64,000 nucleotides of DNA. Source: Marinobacter segnicrescens (lineage in GTDB: Bacteria; Pseudomonadota; Gammaproteobacteria; Pseudomonadales; Oleiphilaceae). This document shows, in pieces, positions 52,437 to 63,211 of the stretch; the stretch's first letter is position 1; the number at the start of each line of letters is the position of its first letter. The stretch covers positions 92,015 through 156,014 of the forward strand of contig NZ_FOHZ01000009.1 of NCBI RefSeq assembly GCF_900111555.1, read 5' to 3'. Position numbers and translations under genes: made by a program. The notes under the pieces were generated by a model. The model was not told the DNA's origin, made no database searches, and saw only the letters and a list, made by a program, of their open reading frames with translations.

Positions 52437-53203
52437 CCAGCGCCCTTATCGGAGGATGGCATCCATGCCAGGGCCCGGTAATCGAACCCCTGTGCAATAG
52501 TGGGCTTGATGACCTCGAAATAGGGCGAGGCATCGAAGTCCCTTGGCGCGAACAGCGAATGGTGACGAATCCGGTACAGCTCCCGCTCACACTCCCGGCA
52601 CAGGGGATCATCAGAGGGCAAGGGGATCACTTCTGGCAGAATGGGGTACGGGATACGCTGAAATCCCTCGGCGATAAAGGATGAACAGATCGCCCGGGTG
52701 GGGTCACCACTGCCCAGCGCCAGCATTCTTCGCCGGTACCGGACGGGCACCGGCGGTGTTGGCAACAGGTATCGGGCAAGGTCCACAATATTCTTCAGGT
52801 CATACTGATGACCAAGTCTTTCACGGGAATACCTCGTCAACGCGTCGAGATCGTCGGGCCCCAGATCAACCGGACGACAGATTCGGGTATGGCTGTGTCG
52901 GTAAAAAGACAGTGGCAGGGCCCGGATACCGTCCTCAAGGTCCGCTTCCACCAGGGTATTGGCCTCACCGTTATCGTTGTGGCCCAGTCCTGCCGAATCT
53001 CCCAGGTACAGGGCGGCATGCGACCAGGTGGACTGGGTCAGGTACTTGATAGCCACGCTGACCCGCGTATTACCTTCCACCAGCAACACGTCTCCAGGCC
53101 TGATGGTGGCCACCAGCGCTTCCCAGGTTGAGGTTCTGACGGAAAAGTCTGCCACAGGCTTGGACAGGTAGTGGGCGAGGGCCCTGGAAATCCAGTTGAA
53201 CAT
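52412..53203 (-). CDS. YiiX/YebB-like permuted NlpC/P60 cysteine hydrolase
   Basis: This 263-residue protein shows the permuted NlpC/P60 order: WSHAALYLGD gives the His early, and AICSSFIAEGFQRI gives the Cys late. This resembles the YiiX/YebB-like group of papain-fold amidases or lipid hydrolases. The substrate is not known. There is no clear signal peptide; the start region MFNWISRALAHYLSK is amphipathic. ATG 53203 is preferred to a frame from 53254. The last 10-15 residues overlap a methyltransferase-like fragment in another frame, so the C-terminus may have changed by recombination. Confidence 0.75.
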   Translation of the reverse strand: MFNWISRALAHYLSKPVADFSVRTSTWEALVATIRPGDVLLVEGNTRVSVAIKYLTQSTWSHAALYLGDSAGLGHNDNGEANTLVEADLEDGIRALPLSFYRHSHTRICRPVDLGPDDLDALTRYSRERLGHQYDLKNIVDLARYLLPTPPVPVRYRRRMLALGSGDPTRAICSSFIAEGFQRIPYPILPEVIPLPSDDPLCRECERELYRIRHHSLFAPRDFDASPYFEVIKPTIAQGFDYRALAWMPSSDKGAGSVRPNWL

Positions 53204-53374
53204 TGTTCCGGCTCTTCTTGTTGTTGGTAGCGACGATTCCGAGATGCGCGTCACTTTTGGGCACGCCAGCCAGGCGTTCGTTACATCAGATGATCGCGCG
53301 TTTTTCTGAACAAGTTCAACAAATTATCCCGACTTTTCGCATTTCCGGAACCAGGGTCATGAAGTGCCAGAAGT

Positions 53375-53388
53375 TGAGCAATTGCTCA
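53375..53388. promoter_or_regulatory. Perfect 14-bp palindrome upstream of the ECF sigma factor
   Basis: TGAGCAATTGCTCA is self-complementary and lies 80 bases upstream of the sigma gene. It could be an operator or a chance palindrome; nothing else supports it. Confidence 0.35.
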
Positions 53389-53467
53389 GCTAATCGGGAA
53401 CCAGGAGCTTAAAAGGCCGTCCCAGAGACTGGAGTGACTTGACGGGAACAGGTGACGGAGACGCGTT

Positions 53468-54091
53468 ATGGCATTGCCAACGGAAAGAATCACTGACGAC
53501 AGCAACCTCGTCTCCGCCCTCCAGGCGGGTGATCAGCAGGCCTTTCACCAGGCTGTCAGGGAGTTTTCTCCCGGTATGCTGGCTGTTGCCCGTTACTACC
53601 TGGACCCATCCAGTGCCGAGGATGTGGTACAGGAAACCTGGGTCAATGTGGTAGAAGCCGTCAAGAAGTTCGAAGGCCGCTCTGGTCTGAAAACCTGGCT
53701 TCACCGGATCGTTGCCAACCGTTGCAAGAACCGCCTTCGTACTGCCAATCGCGAGGTATCCAGCGAATTTGGAGAAGCGCTGGAACCGGGAATTGCCAGC
53801 CGCTTTGAATCGGGAGGTCGGTGGGCCACCCCTCCCAGGCTGCGGCTTGAGGAGCATGCTGAGTTGCTTATGGAAAACGGTGCGCTGAATGACTGCCTCG
53901 ACAAACACCTGTCCGCCCTGCCTGAACAACAACGCTCTGCCGTTATGCTTTACGAAGCCCATCAGCACAAGGCAGAGGATGTCTGTAATATCCTGGACAT
54001 CAGTGCGTCTAACCTCAGGGTACTGGTGCACCGTGCCCGCCAGAAAATTTACCTGATGGTGGAAGACTTCCAGGAGACCGGCGAATGCTGA
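53468..54091 (+). CDS. ECF-type sigma factor
   Basis: This 207-residue sigma factor has region 2 (AVARYYLDPSSAEDVVQETWVNVVEAVKKFEGRSGLKTWLHRIVANRCKNRL) and region 4 (LPEQQRSAVMLYEAHQHKAEDVCNILDISASNLRVLVHRARQKI). A linker of about 40 residues between them is somewhat long. The class is the one paired with a short zinc-finger anti-sigma. No other promoter or target is apparent. Its 3' end overlaps the next gene by seven bases, typical of sigma-anti-sigma pairs. Confidence 0.9.
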   Translation: MALPTERITDDSNLVSALQAGDQQAFHQAVREFSPGMLAVARYYLDPSSAEDVVQETWVNVVEAVKKFEGRSGLKTWLHRIVANRCKNRLRTANREVSSEFGEALEPGIASRFESGGRWATPPRLRLEEHAELLMENGALNDCLDKHLSALPEQQRSAVMLYEAHQHKAEDVCNILDISASNLRVLVHRARQKIYLMVEDFQETGEC

Positions 54092-54318
54092 TGTGTCGAG
54101 ATCTTGCCAGGATTGGCAGTGACTACATTGACGGGCAACTAAGTACGGCGGACAACTTCTCTGTGAAAATGCATTTGCTGATGTGCAGGCACTGTCGATC
54201 CTTCATCGGCAACCTGCGTGAGAGCGCTCAGCTGATGAAAGGCCACGCGGACTACCACCTCTACGAGGAGTATCTGCGGCGACTGGAAAGCTCAATCGAT
54301 GAGGCATTGAAAGGCTGA
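54085..54318 (+). CDS. Small zinc-finger (zf-HC2-like) anti-sigma factor
   Basis: This 77-residue protein contains HLLMCRHCRSF, the HxxxCxxC zinc-finger pattern of ZAS anti-sigma factors, with an N-terminal cysteine (MCRDLARIG) that can supply another ligand. Unlike many anti-sigmas it has no membrane helix, so it is probably soluble and redox-sensing. Its start overlaps the sigma gene. Confidence 0.85.
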   Translation: MLMCRDLARIGSDYIDGQLSTADNFSVKMHLLMCRHCRSFIGNLRESAQLMKGHADYHLYEEYLRRLESSIDEALKG

Positions 54319-54405
54319 GCTTGAGGTTGTCTCCCCGGACTCTTTGCATACATTCGTACACAGGTCCGGAGAGAGCAGGGCTTTTCCGCAGGAAGGAAAA
54401 ACCGA

Positions 54406-55029
54406 TCAGCGAAGATCCGGATTCAGTGTGTAAGTGGCCGTAACCCGCTCGCTGGCCAGTACGTGTCCTTCCATCGCCTTGCGGACAGCCTCACCATCGA
54501 ACTCGCCGTCCAGGCCGAGGGTTTCCACATCCAGGGCATAGACCTCGTAGTGATAGTGGTGCACCAACTCGTCGTTCCAGGGCGGGCAGGGGCCGTCATA
54601 GCCACCGTAGGTGCCAGCCATGTCCGGGTTACCGGCCAGGAACTGGGTGAAATTGTTGACGCCGCGGATGCCAATGGGGCCAGGGCCCGCCTGCTTGCCC
54701 TTGGGGCTGACGCCATCGCTGTCCTCGCCTTCGGGAATACAGCTGGTGGTAGCGGGAATATCCACCAGCAGCCAGTGGAAGAAATCCACCCGGGGAATGT
54801 CTTTCGAGACTGTCTTGCCTTCCTGGTTGACGTCGTCTGCCACGCTGGGAACGTCGGAATCAAACATCACCACGGCAAAGCTCTTTGTACCTTCAGGCGC
54901 GTCCTGCCAGGTGACTTCCGGGTTGCGGTTGGGACCGAAGCTCATGTGGTCTTCTTCGCTGTACACACCAAACGCAAACTTCTCCGGGACCGGCTGGCCC
55001 TCGGTAATGCCGTTAAACTGAACCTTCAT
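54406..55029 (-). CDS. YbhB/YbcL-family PEBP-like protein
   Basis: This 207-residue protein resembles the phosphatidylethanolamine-binding/Raf kinase inhibitor-like family: FGPNRNPEVTWQDAP, SFAVVMFDSDVP, FFHWLLVDIPATT, YGGYDGPCPPWNDELVHHYHYEVYALD. Bacterial members bind small anionic ligands in a conserved pocket, but their role is unknown. No signal peptide is seen, so it is probably cytosolic. It stands alone, convergent with the anti-sigma gene. Confidence 0.9.
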   Translation of the reverse strand: MKVQFNGITEGQPVPEKFAFGVYSEEDHMSFGPNRNPEVTWQDAPEGTKSFAVVMFDSDVPSVADDVNQEGKTVSKDIPRVDFFHWLLVDIPATTSCIPEGEDSDGVSPKGKQAGPGPIGIRGVNNFTQFLAGNPDMAGTYGGYDGPCPPWNDELVHHYHYEVYALDVETLGLDGEFDGEAVRKAMEGHVLASERVTATYTLNPDLR

Positions 55030-55116
55030 GGTTTGCTCCTGTTGGCTGTCACAAATACTCCCCGGTTTTAGCAGTTGCGTGGCGGACTTGTCCAGATCAG
55101 CGAACCCTGATGCAGG

Positions 55117-55803
55117 TCAGCGGGAAGGCCCGGAGTGACTGCGCCGGCGCCACAACAAGGGGGTCAGCGCCATCGCCAGCAATAGCACCCCCGCCGCCAG
55201 GACAGTCCATACCGGATGAACCTCCAGGGTGTGTCCCAGTCCGGCGAATACAAAGGTCATGGGCATCATGCCAATCACTGACGCCAGCAGGAATCGCAAG
55301 GCTGTGACGGAGGTAAGCCCGGCAGCATAGCTGATCAGCGCAAACGAAAATAACGGCACCAGCCGCGTAAACAGAATGCCCCAGAAAAGTGATCGCTGCG
55401 GTGCGTCAGAAGCAAAGACAGGGTGATTCGACAGCTTGCGCCGGAAGTAGTCCCTGGCGAGGATACGACTGCTCCAGAAGGCCACCATGGCGCCCAGCGA
55501 CGCGCCCGTCACTGCAATCAGGGTTCCCTGAAGCATGCCAAAGGCCAGCCCCGAAGCTGCGCTGACTGGCAAGGTAGGGATGGGGCCCACTACGACAGCC
55601 AGTACCATCAGCAGAACCAGCAACAATGGTCCCCAGTGGCCTTCACCCTGCAACCAGGAGGACAGGCCTGATGGAGAGAGGGAAGCTGGTGCCCCCAACG
55701 CCTGAAGCACAACCCAGATTCCCGCCATCAACACGGTCAGCCCGGCAATGGCCAGCAATCGGATCAGCAGGGTCTGGCGTTGCAGGGGTTTCAAGATGGA
55801 CAC
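55117..55803 (-). CDS. TVP38/TMEM64 (DedA-like) inner-membrane protein
   Basis: This 228-residue protein has about six helices and carries LVPLFSFALISYAAGLTSV in its second half, the counterpart of the FPxxLINYxAGLT motif of the family, plus PTLPVSAASGLAFG in the first half. Members are proposed lipid scramblases or transporters. It is a stand-alone relative of the membrane half of the fusion at 35244. The GTG at 55803 lies almost on top of GGAG, so a TTG three codons later is also possible. A T-run terminator immediately upstream separates it from the frameshifted gene. Confidence 0.85.
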   Translation of the reverse strand: MSILKPLQRQTLLIRLLAIAGLTVLMAGIWVVLQALGAPASLSPSGLSSWLQGEGHWGPLLLVLLMVLAVVVGPIPTLPVSAASGLAFGMLQGTLIAVTGASLGAMVAFWSSRILARDYFRRKLSNHPVFASDAPQRSLFWGILFTRLVPLFSFALISYAAGLTSVTALRFLLASVIGMMPMTFVFAGLGHTLEVHPVWTVLAAGVLLLAMALTPLLWRRRSHSGPSR

Positions 55804-55818
55804 CGCTCCGGGGGAAAT

Positions 55819-55850
55819 AAAAAAGGCGCGCTACTATACCGCAACGCGCC
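55819..55850 (-). terminator. Intrinsic terminator between the frameshifted gene and the TVP38 gene
   Basis: On the minus strand GGCGCG pairs with CGCGCC around a 14-base loop, followed by six Ts. It lies 108 bases past the end of the frameshifted carboxymuconolactone decarboxylase-like gene and just before the TVP38 start, so it ends the first transcript. Confidence 0.75.
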
Positions 55851-55957
55851 CGAAGGGGTTTAGTACCCTGAGTCAGAGAGCTTGCAACCCTGAGTCATCA
55901 ATCGAGGATCACTCCCCATTTTTTGGACGCTCAGGGAGCCCCAGGATTACAGCAGCA

Positions 55958-56516
55958 TCAGGAATTTTTCTTCCACTCAAACTTTTTGAATGGCTCGTCG
56001 ATGGGCGTCTCGGCAATGTGGTTGACATAGTTACTCATGGTCTTCTGGGCCACACCGAGGATCACTTCCAGCACCTGCTGTTGCCCGTAGCCGGCATCAT
56101 AGATAGAAGGCCTGCAAATCATCCTTCGTGACGTTACCGCGCTTGCGGACAACCGCCAGGGTAAAGTTGCGCAGCGCTTCCAGCTTTTCATCCGACAGTG
56201 GCGTTTCGTTACGCAGGGCTTCTGTGATCTCTTCCGGCACTTTCATCATGTTGGCGATGCCGGTGTGGGCGGGTACACAATAGTGGCACTCGTTCTCCAC
56301 GTTGATCGCCTGCCAGACCACGGTCTGTTCGTTGGCGTTGAAGCTGGTATTGGTGAACAGGCCGTGGAGGGTCTGGTAGCCCTCCAGCAGGCCAGGTGCT
56401 TCTGCCATGACGGCGTGCAGGCCAGGAATCATGCCCATGTTCTTTTTGGAACCTTCCAGCAGGGGCTTGGCGCCTTCGGGGGCAGAGTCGACATCGTGCA
56501 AGGCAAAGTCAGTCAT
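55958..56516 (-). pseudogene. Carboxymuconolactone decarboxylase/AhpD-like gene, frameshifted by a 4-bp duplication
   Basis: The first frame, from ATG 56516 with CGGAGG upstream, encodes the AhpD-like core with the redox pair ECHYCVPAHTGIA, and reads on to NVTKDDLQAFY before meeting a stop (56097). The natural continuation YDAGYGQQQVLEVILGV lies in another frame and runs to a stop at 55958. Between them is ATAG-ATAG (56099-56106), a tandem four-base copy; removing one copy restores a single frame of about 184 residues. The product would be peroxide- or thiol-related. It may be a real lesion, a sequencing error or a rare switch. It is divergent from a TetR regulator. Confidence 0.8.
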
Positions 56517-56530
56517 AGGAACCTCCGTTT

Positions 56531-56585
56531 TTGAATAATCGCTCAATTTCAACCTCACCCTAACTATATTTGAGTGACCATTCAA
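56531..56585. promoter_or_regulatory. Twin operators for the TetR regulator
   Basis: TTGAATAATCGCTCAA (56531-56546) and, inverted, TTGAATGGTCACTCAA (56570-56585 on the minus strand) agree at 13 of 16 positions and lie 39 bases apart in the gap between the divergent genes. Each is a near palindrome, TTGA-N8-TCAA. They are probably the sites of the adjacent TetR protein and may cover both promoters. Confidence 0.75.
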
Positions 56586-56624
56586 GTTATAATCGTACAA
56601 ATTCTGACCGGCGGATGTTGTTCC

Positions 56625-57236
56625 ATGCCAAGAATCGCCAAGTATGACCGGGATAAAGCCCTGGAGGATGCCGTTAGACTGTTCTGGGAGCGGGGCTATG
56701 GCGGTGCCTCAATGAAACAGATCGAGAAGGCCCTGGATATGCGGCCTGGCAGTTTGTATGCCACCTTTGGCAGCAAGGACGGTCTGTTCAGGGAAGCGTT
56801 GGCGGTGTATACAGGGCGCATGTCCAACTCCATGGGCAGAGCACTGGAAGAGTCGCCAACCATCATGGAGGGCATCTTCACTTACCTGAGATCCCTCACG
56901 GAGCAGATTACCGCCCCGGATTCTCCCGCAAGGGCCTGCCTGGTCGTGAAGACCCTCCTGGAAGTCACTTCCGACCAGCCCGAACTTCGGGACCTCGTTA
57001 ACCGACGCCTCCGGGAAGTCGAAGACTACCTGGCCGAACTGTTCGAACGGGCACGGGAGCAAGGTGAGCTGAAACCGGGCGTAGACAGCCGCCGGCTCGC
57101 CCGGCTGGTCCAGGCCCAGATCATGGGACTGCGCTCGCTGGCCCAGCGGGACATCGACACAGACAGCATAAAAACCCTCACGGAAGACATCATTACCGCC
57201 CTGGGCGCCTTTACGCAGCACCCCACCACGCACTAA
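56625..57236 (+). CDS. TetR-family transcriptional regulator
   Basis: This 203-residue protein has an N-terminal helix-turn-helix with RDKALEDAVRLFWERGYGGASMKQIEKALDMRPGSLYATFGSKDGLFREAL, close to the form seen in regulators of carboxymuconolactone decarboxylase-like or short-chain reductase genes. The C-terminal region (about 80-200) holds the ligand pocket and dimer face and is not conserved. The start ATG 56625 is supported by GCGGATG upstream. It is divergent from the frameshifted gene, and twin operators lie in the gap. With its target broken, its role may now be only self-repression. Confidence 0.85.
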   Translation: MPRIAKYDRDKALEDAVRLFWERGYGGASMKQIEKALDMRPGSLYATFGSKDGLFREALAVYTGRMSNSMGRALEESPTIMEGIFTYLRSLTEQITAPDSPARACLVVKTLLEVTSDQPELRDLVNRRLREVEDYLAELFERAREQGELKPGVDSRRLARLVQAQIMGLRSLAQRDIDTDSIKTLTEDIITALGAFTQHPTTH

Positions 57237-57269
57237 CCTCTTGGGACACCACGGTTCAGGAGAGAGACC

Positions 57270-58946
<1,677 letters not shown>

Positions 58947-59033
58947 CAAATAGAGAGATACGCCGGGCCTGCGAAACAACGGCCCGGCAGCAAGCTCCAC
59001 TGGCTCCAAAGAGCCCCGTAAATCAGACTAACT

Positions 59034-59057
59034 GCCTGCCAGTGATGAGAGGCAGGC
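59034..59057. terminator. Hairpin between ilvD and the NDH-2-like gene
   Basis: GCCTGCC (59034-59040) pairs with GGCAGGC (59051-59057). There is no T-run. It lies about 90 bases after the ilvD stop and may be a weak terminator or processing site. Confidence 0.35.
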
Positions 59058-59128
59058 GTCCTGCTATCGGTCACCCGCCCGGGTAACGAAAGGACGCCTG
59101 CCTGTCCTCACTTACAGGAACACTTTCT

Positions 59129-60436
59129 ATGGAACACAAACACCATATCGTGGTGGTTGGCGGTGGTGCCGGCGGCCTGGAACTGGTTACCCGCCTGGGC
59201 AACAGGCTTGGGCGCAAGGGCAAGGCCCGTATCACCCTGGTGGACGCCGGTCTGACCCATGTCTGGAAACCCCTGCTGCACGAAGTCGCTTCCGGCTCGC
59301 TGGATGCCAGTGCAAACGAGATCAACTACCGGGCACATGCCCGCAAACACCACTACGAGTTCCAGCTGGGCCGCATGACTGGCCTGGACCGGCAGGATCA
59401 TCGGATCGTCATTGCGCCGTTCCATGACAGCGAAGGCAATGAAGTCGTGCCGGAGCGTCACATCCGGTACGACACCCTGGTGCTTGCCGTGGGCAGTACG
59501 GCGAATGACTTCGGCACCCCCGGCGCCCAGGACCACTGCCTGTTCCTGGACAGCCTGCCCCAGGCCCGGCGCTTCCATAACCTGATGCTTAACGCCTTCC
59601 TGCGCAAGAACCACTATGCGAAGGAGGGCCATGATCACCAGTTGCCCATCACCATCATCGGCGCCGGGGCTACTGGCGTGGAGCTCGCCGCCGAGCTGCG
59701 CCTTGCATCCCGTGAATTACCGGTCTATGGCATGAACCATCTCAGCCCCGGAGATATCCGTGTGTCGGTTATCGAAGCCGCGGACCGCATCCTGCCTGCG
59801 CTACCCGCCCGGCTTTCACTGGCTGCCACCCGTGAACTGCAGAATCAGGATGTACAGGTGCTCACTGGTCAGCCGGTGGCAGAAGTACGGAAGAATGTGG
59901 TGGTAATGAAAGATGGTACCGAAATCCCTTCCGAAATGACCATCTGGGCCGCCGGCATCAAGGCGCCGGAATGGCTGGGCCGGCTGGACGTGGAAACGAC
60001 CCGGGGTAACCAGGTCGCCGTCAAGCAGACCCTGCAGTCCGTCACCGATCCGGATATCTTTGCCTTTGGCGACTGCGCGGCCTGCCCGCAACCAGGTTCC
60101 GACCGACCGGTACCACCTCGGGCCCAGGCCGCCCACCAGCAGGCCGACACCCTGTTCAAGACACTGCGTCATCGCCTGGATGGTGGCGAGCCAGTACCGT
60201 TTGTCTACCACGACCATGGCTCACTGATTAACTTCAGCCGCTACACCACGGTGGGCAACCTGATGGGCAATCTCTCCGGGCGTTCCATGTACGTGGAAGG
60301 CAAAGTAGCCCGGCTGTTCTATGCGTCTCTCTACCGGATGCACCAGAATGCCCTGCACGGGCCAGTCCGCACTGCCATCATATGGGCCATGGACCGGGTC
60401 AGCCGGGCCATGCAGCCGAGGTTGAAGCTGCACTGA
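59129..60436 (+). CDS. ndh: Type II NADH:quinone dehydrogenase-like flavoprotein
   Basis: This 435-residue protein oxidises NADH and reduces membrane quinones without pumping protons. It has the FAD motif VVVGGGAGGLELVTRLG, the NADH motif IIGAGATGVELAAEL, IWAAGIKAPEWLG, and DIFAFGDCAACPQ followed by PPRAQAAHQQA, all typical of NDH-2. The C-terminal segment (about residues 390-435) has the amphipathic character expected for membrane attachment. AGGAA lies nine bases upstream of the ATG. The gene stands alone with ilvD upstream and a tRNA gene downstream. Confidence 0.9.
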   Translation: MEHKHHIVVVGGGAGGLELVTRLGNRLGRKGKARITLVDAGLTHVWKPLLHEVASGSLDASANEINYRAHARKHHYEFQLGRMTGLDRQDHRIVIAPFHDSEGNEVVPERHIRYDTLVLAVGSTANDFGTPGAQDHCLFLDSLPQARRFHNLMLNAFLRKNHYAKEGHDHQLPITIIGAGATGVELAAELRLASRELPVYGMNHLSPGDIRVSVIEAADRILPALPARLSLAATRELQNQDVQVLTGQPVAEVRKNVVVMKDGTEIPSEMTIWAAGIKAPEWLGRLDVETTRGNQVAVKQTLQSVTDPDIFAFGDCAACPQPGSDRPVPPRAQAAHQQADTLFKTLRHRLDGGEPVPFVYHDHGSLINFSRYTTVGNLMGNLSGRSMYVEGKVARLFYASLYRMHQNALHGPVRTAIIWAMDRVSRAMQPRLKLH

Positions 60437-60497
60437 TTTCCAACCAGTGCTACACCAGTTTAAGAGAAGGTCCGACCAGGTGGGGTGTGTGAAATTC

Positions 60498-60571
60498 TGG
60501 AGCGGGTGAAGGGAATCGAACCCTCGTCTTAAGCTTGGGAAGCTTCTGCTCTACCATTGAGCTACACCCGC
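60498..60571 (-). tRNA. tRNA-Gly, anticodon CCC
   Basis: A 74-nt cloverleaf reads 5'-GCGGGTG with D arm GCTC-AATGGTA-GAGC, anticodon loop TTCCCAA (anticodon CCC), T arm AGGGTTCGATTCCCT, acceptor 3' side CACCCGC and encoded TCCA end. It closely resembles E. coli tRNA-Gly(CCC). The outermost anticodon stem pair is G-A, not Watson-Crick. Confidence 0.95.
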
Positions 60572-60710
60572 GTTGGCCTCAATATAGGCCTGCATGTGAA
60601 AACAGGCAATACCCACCGGCATTCATCCCTGTGGCACCTGTTGTGACGCGAAAGGTACCCGGGGTTTTCGGGACAGCTGTTATTGATCGTATAACCTGAA
60701 CGGAGAGTGC

Positions 60711-62426
60711 ATGGATCCCTACCTCATATTGATCGGCGCCGCCATGCTCGTAATGAGCATACTGCTCAGCCCGCTCTCCAGCCGGGTGGGCATGCCGGTG
60801 CTGCTGATCTTCCTTGGGGTGGGGATGTTGATGGGCGAGGACGGGGCTGGTGGTATCCGCTTCGATGATTTCGAGCTGGCCTTTGTCATCGGCAACCTCG
60901 CCCTGGCGGTGATCCTGCTTGATGGCGGTATGCGCACCCGGGCTGAAACCTTCCGGGTGGGACTCAAGCCTGCCCTGTTGTTGGCGACAGTCGGTGTGTT
61001 CATCACCGCTGTGCTCGCCGGGCTCTGTGCCTGGCTGGTTTTTGACCTGCACTGGATGGTCGCCCTGCTGATTGGCGCCATCATCTCTTCCACAGATGCA
61101 GCGGCGGTTTTCTCGCTGCTACAGGGGCACGGCCTCCACCTTAACGAGCGGGTCAGTGCCACGCTGGAGATCGAGTCCGGCAGTAACGACCCCATGGCCA
61201 TCTTCCTGACCCTGATGCTGGTCAGCATGCTTAGTGCCGGGGGGGCATCGTCGTTGGCCGATGGGCTGGTGATGCTGGTGAGCCAGTTCGGCATCGGCTC
61301 GATCACGGGTATTCTGGGCGGCTTCCTGATCGTTGAACTGGCCAACCGTGTACGCCTCACGGCGGCCCTTTACCCTCTGATGGTTGGTGCAGCAGGCCTG
61401 TGTGTATTTGCCGGTACCAATATCCTGGGAGGCAGCGGCTTCCTGGCCATCTACCTGGCCGGCGTGATCGTGGGTAACCGACCAGTGCGGATGATGCCCA
61501 TGATTCTCCAGGTTCATGACGGCCTGGCCTGGCTCGCCCAGCTCTGCCTCTTCCTGATGCTGGGGCTGCTGGTAAGCCCATCGGACTTGCTGCCACTGAT
61601 CGGGGGTGGCCTGGTCCTTGCCCTGACGCTGATCTTCGTGATCCGGCCACTGGCCGTTTTCAGTACGTTATGGCCCTTCGGCTTCAACCGACGGGAACTG
61701 CTGTTCATCAGTTGGGTCGGCTTGCGCGGAGCGGTACCCATCGTTCTGGCGCTATTCCCGATTATGGCGGGACTGCCGGAAGCCCGGGATATCTTCCATT
61801 TCGCATTCTTTATCGTGCTGGTATCGCTGGTAGTACAGGGCAGCACGCTGGCCCCACTGGCCCGCAAACTCAAGCTGGAGGTGCCCGCAACCGGCGAGCC
61901 ATACCGCCGGTTGCCTCTGGATGTTCCCGCCGCCGGTAATCACGAGTTGATGCTGTTTCCATTACGGGGCGACCAGTGGAATGATCCCCGCCCCCTGGGG
62001 CAACTACAGCTGCCTGACAACACCTCGATTGCTGGCGTCTTCCGCAACCGACAGTGCCTCGCCCCGAGCCCCGACCTGGTTATCTCGAAAGGTGACGTGG
62101 TCGCCGTATTCGCTGTGTCCGGCGCCCTGTCGGAACTGGGCAAATCCCTGTCGGGCAAGCAGGCGCCGCGTCACCTTGCTGAACGCGCCTTCTTCGGCGA
62201 CTTCGTACTCAATGGTGATGCCCTGTTGGGGGATGTGGAGCAGGTCTATGGTATTGAATTCGACGAGCTGCCCCCGGAACTCTCCCTCGCAGAGTGTTTT
62301 GCAAAGCGCACCAAGGGCCACCCTGTTGTCGGTGACAAGGTCACCCTGGGGCCGGTCGTACTGGTCGCCCGGGCAACGGAGTCAGACCGGGTCACCAAGG
62401 TGGGCCTGAAGATGACCGACTCCTGA
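60711..62426 (+). CDS. nhaP2: Potassium/proton antiporter, NhaP2/CvrA type
   Basis: This 571-residue protein has about 12 membrane helices of the CPA1 fold to about residue 390, including the ion-binding STDAAAVFSLL and ESGSNDPMA motifs, then a cytoplasmic region with a TrkA-C-like domain (SIAGVFRNRQCLAPSPDLVISKGDVVAVF) and a further CorC-like end (AERAFFGDFVLNGDALLGDVEQVYG). The combination is the plan of K+/H+ antiporters that protect against high potassium or alkaline stress. The start ATG 60711 has GGAGAG just upstream. It is monocistronic as far as can be seen. Confidence 0.9.
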   Translation: MDPYLILIGAAMLVMSILLSPLSSRVGMPVLLIFLGVGMLMGEDGAGGIRFDDFELAFVIGNLALAVILLDGGMRTRAETFRVGLKPALLLATVGVFITAVLAGLCAWLVFDLHWMVALLIGAIISSTDAAAVFSLLQGHGLHLNERVSATLEIESGSNDPMAIFLTLMLVSMLSAGGASSLADGLVMLVSQFGIGSITGILGGFLIVELANRVRLTAALYPLMVGAAGLCVFAGTNILGGSGFLAIYLAGVIVGNRPVRMMPMILQVHDGLAWLAQLCLFLMLGLLVSPSDLLPLIGGGLVLALTLIFVIRPLAVFSTLWPFGFNRRELLFISWVGLRGAVPIVLALFPIMAGLPEARDIFHFAFFIVLVSLVVQGSTLAPLARKLKLEVPATGEPYRRLPLDVPAAGNHELMLFPLRGDQWNDPRPLGQLQLPDNTSIAGVFRNRQCLAPSPDLVISKGDVVAVFAVSGALSELGKSLSGKQAPRHLAERAFFGDFVLNGDALLGDVEQVYGIEFDELPPELSLAECFAKRTKGHPVVGDKVTLGPVVLVARATESDRVTKVGLKMTDS

Positions 62427-62556
62427 ACCGGGAAATAGACTGCGGGTCATTGAAACCTTCTGTGACATATGCCCACAAATGTTACCTACGCGTAACCTCA
62501 ACAATGTGCTATAAAGTGGCGAAATTATGATCATTTCAATCAACACCTGACGGACC

Positions 62557-63123
62557 ATGATGGATACACTGACTATGTTGCGCAGCTACCTGACAACAGC
62601 GTTGCTCGCTACACTGGCACTGCTTGCCACAACGACCCAGGGGGCGGAATTACGGACGCTGGCCATGGCAGAGCCCCAACCGGCCATCAGCAAGATCGGC
62701 ACGGTCAGTGAAGTCGTAGTACGAAAGGCAGAGCGGCGCCTGTACCTGCTGTCCGGCGAGCGGGTGGTTCGCGACTACCGGATTTCCCTCGGCAAGACGC
62801 CGGAAGGCCACAAGCTCTACGAGGGCGACAGCCGGACACCCGAAGGCGACTACACCCTCGACTTCCGCAATCCCAACAGCGACTTCTATAAGTCGATCCG
62901 TGTTTCCTATCCCAGTCCCAGGGACCGGAAACTGGCCGAAGCCTGGGGCCTGCGCCCCGGCGGCAACATCATGATCCACGGCCTGCCCAATGACGTGGGC
63001 GATATGGCCTTCGCCTATAAGGGGCTGGACTGGACCGATGGCTGCATCGCGGTCAACAACGAAGAAATGGATGAGATCTGGCAACTGGTAGAGGTGGGCA
63101 CGCCCATCCGGATTCTGCCCTGA
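62557..63123 (+). CDS. Exported L,D-transpeptidase (YkuD family)
   Basis: This 188-residue protein has a signal peptide (SYLTTALLATLALLATTTQGA) and a YkuD domain. The active site is HGLPN-22 residues-TDGCIAVNNEE, where the conserved His and Cys are present and the normal R after C is replaced by I-A-V. It should form 3-3 peptidoglycan cross-links or attach Lpp in the periplasm, in line with lpp lying next. The ATG at 62557 has a poor ribosome site; ATG 62575 is an alternative. Confidence 0.85.
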   Translation: MMDTLTMLRSYLTTALLATLALLATTTQGAELRTLAMAEPQPAISKIGTVSEVVVRKAERRLYLLSGERVVRDYRISLGKTPEGHKLYEGDSRTPEGDYTLDFRNPNSDFYKSIRVSYPSPRDRKLAEAWGLRPGGNIMIHGLPNDVGDMAFAYKGLDWTDGCIAVNNEEMDEIWQLVEVGTPIRILP

Positions 63124-63211
63124 AATCGGCCGAAAAACCCAGATATTCAAAAAGTTCCTGACAACAGACTTACGTTTATGTAATTACCTAAGAATTTTTA
63201 CGTATCCCGAG

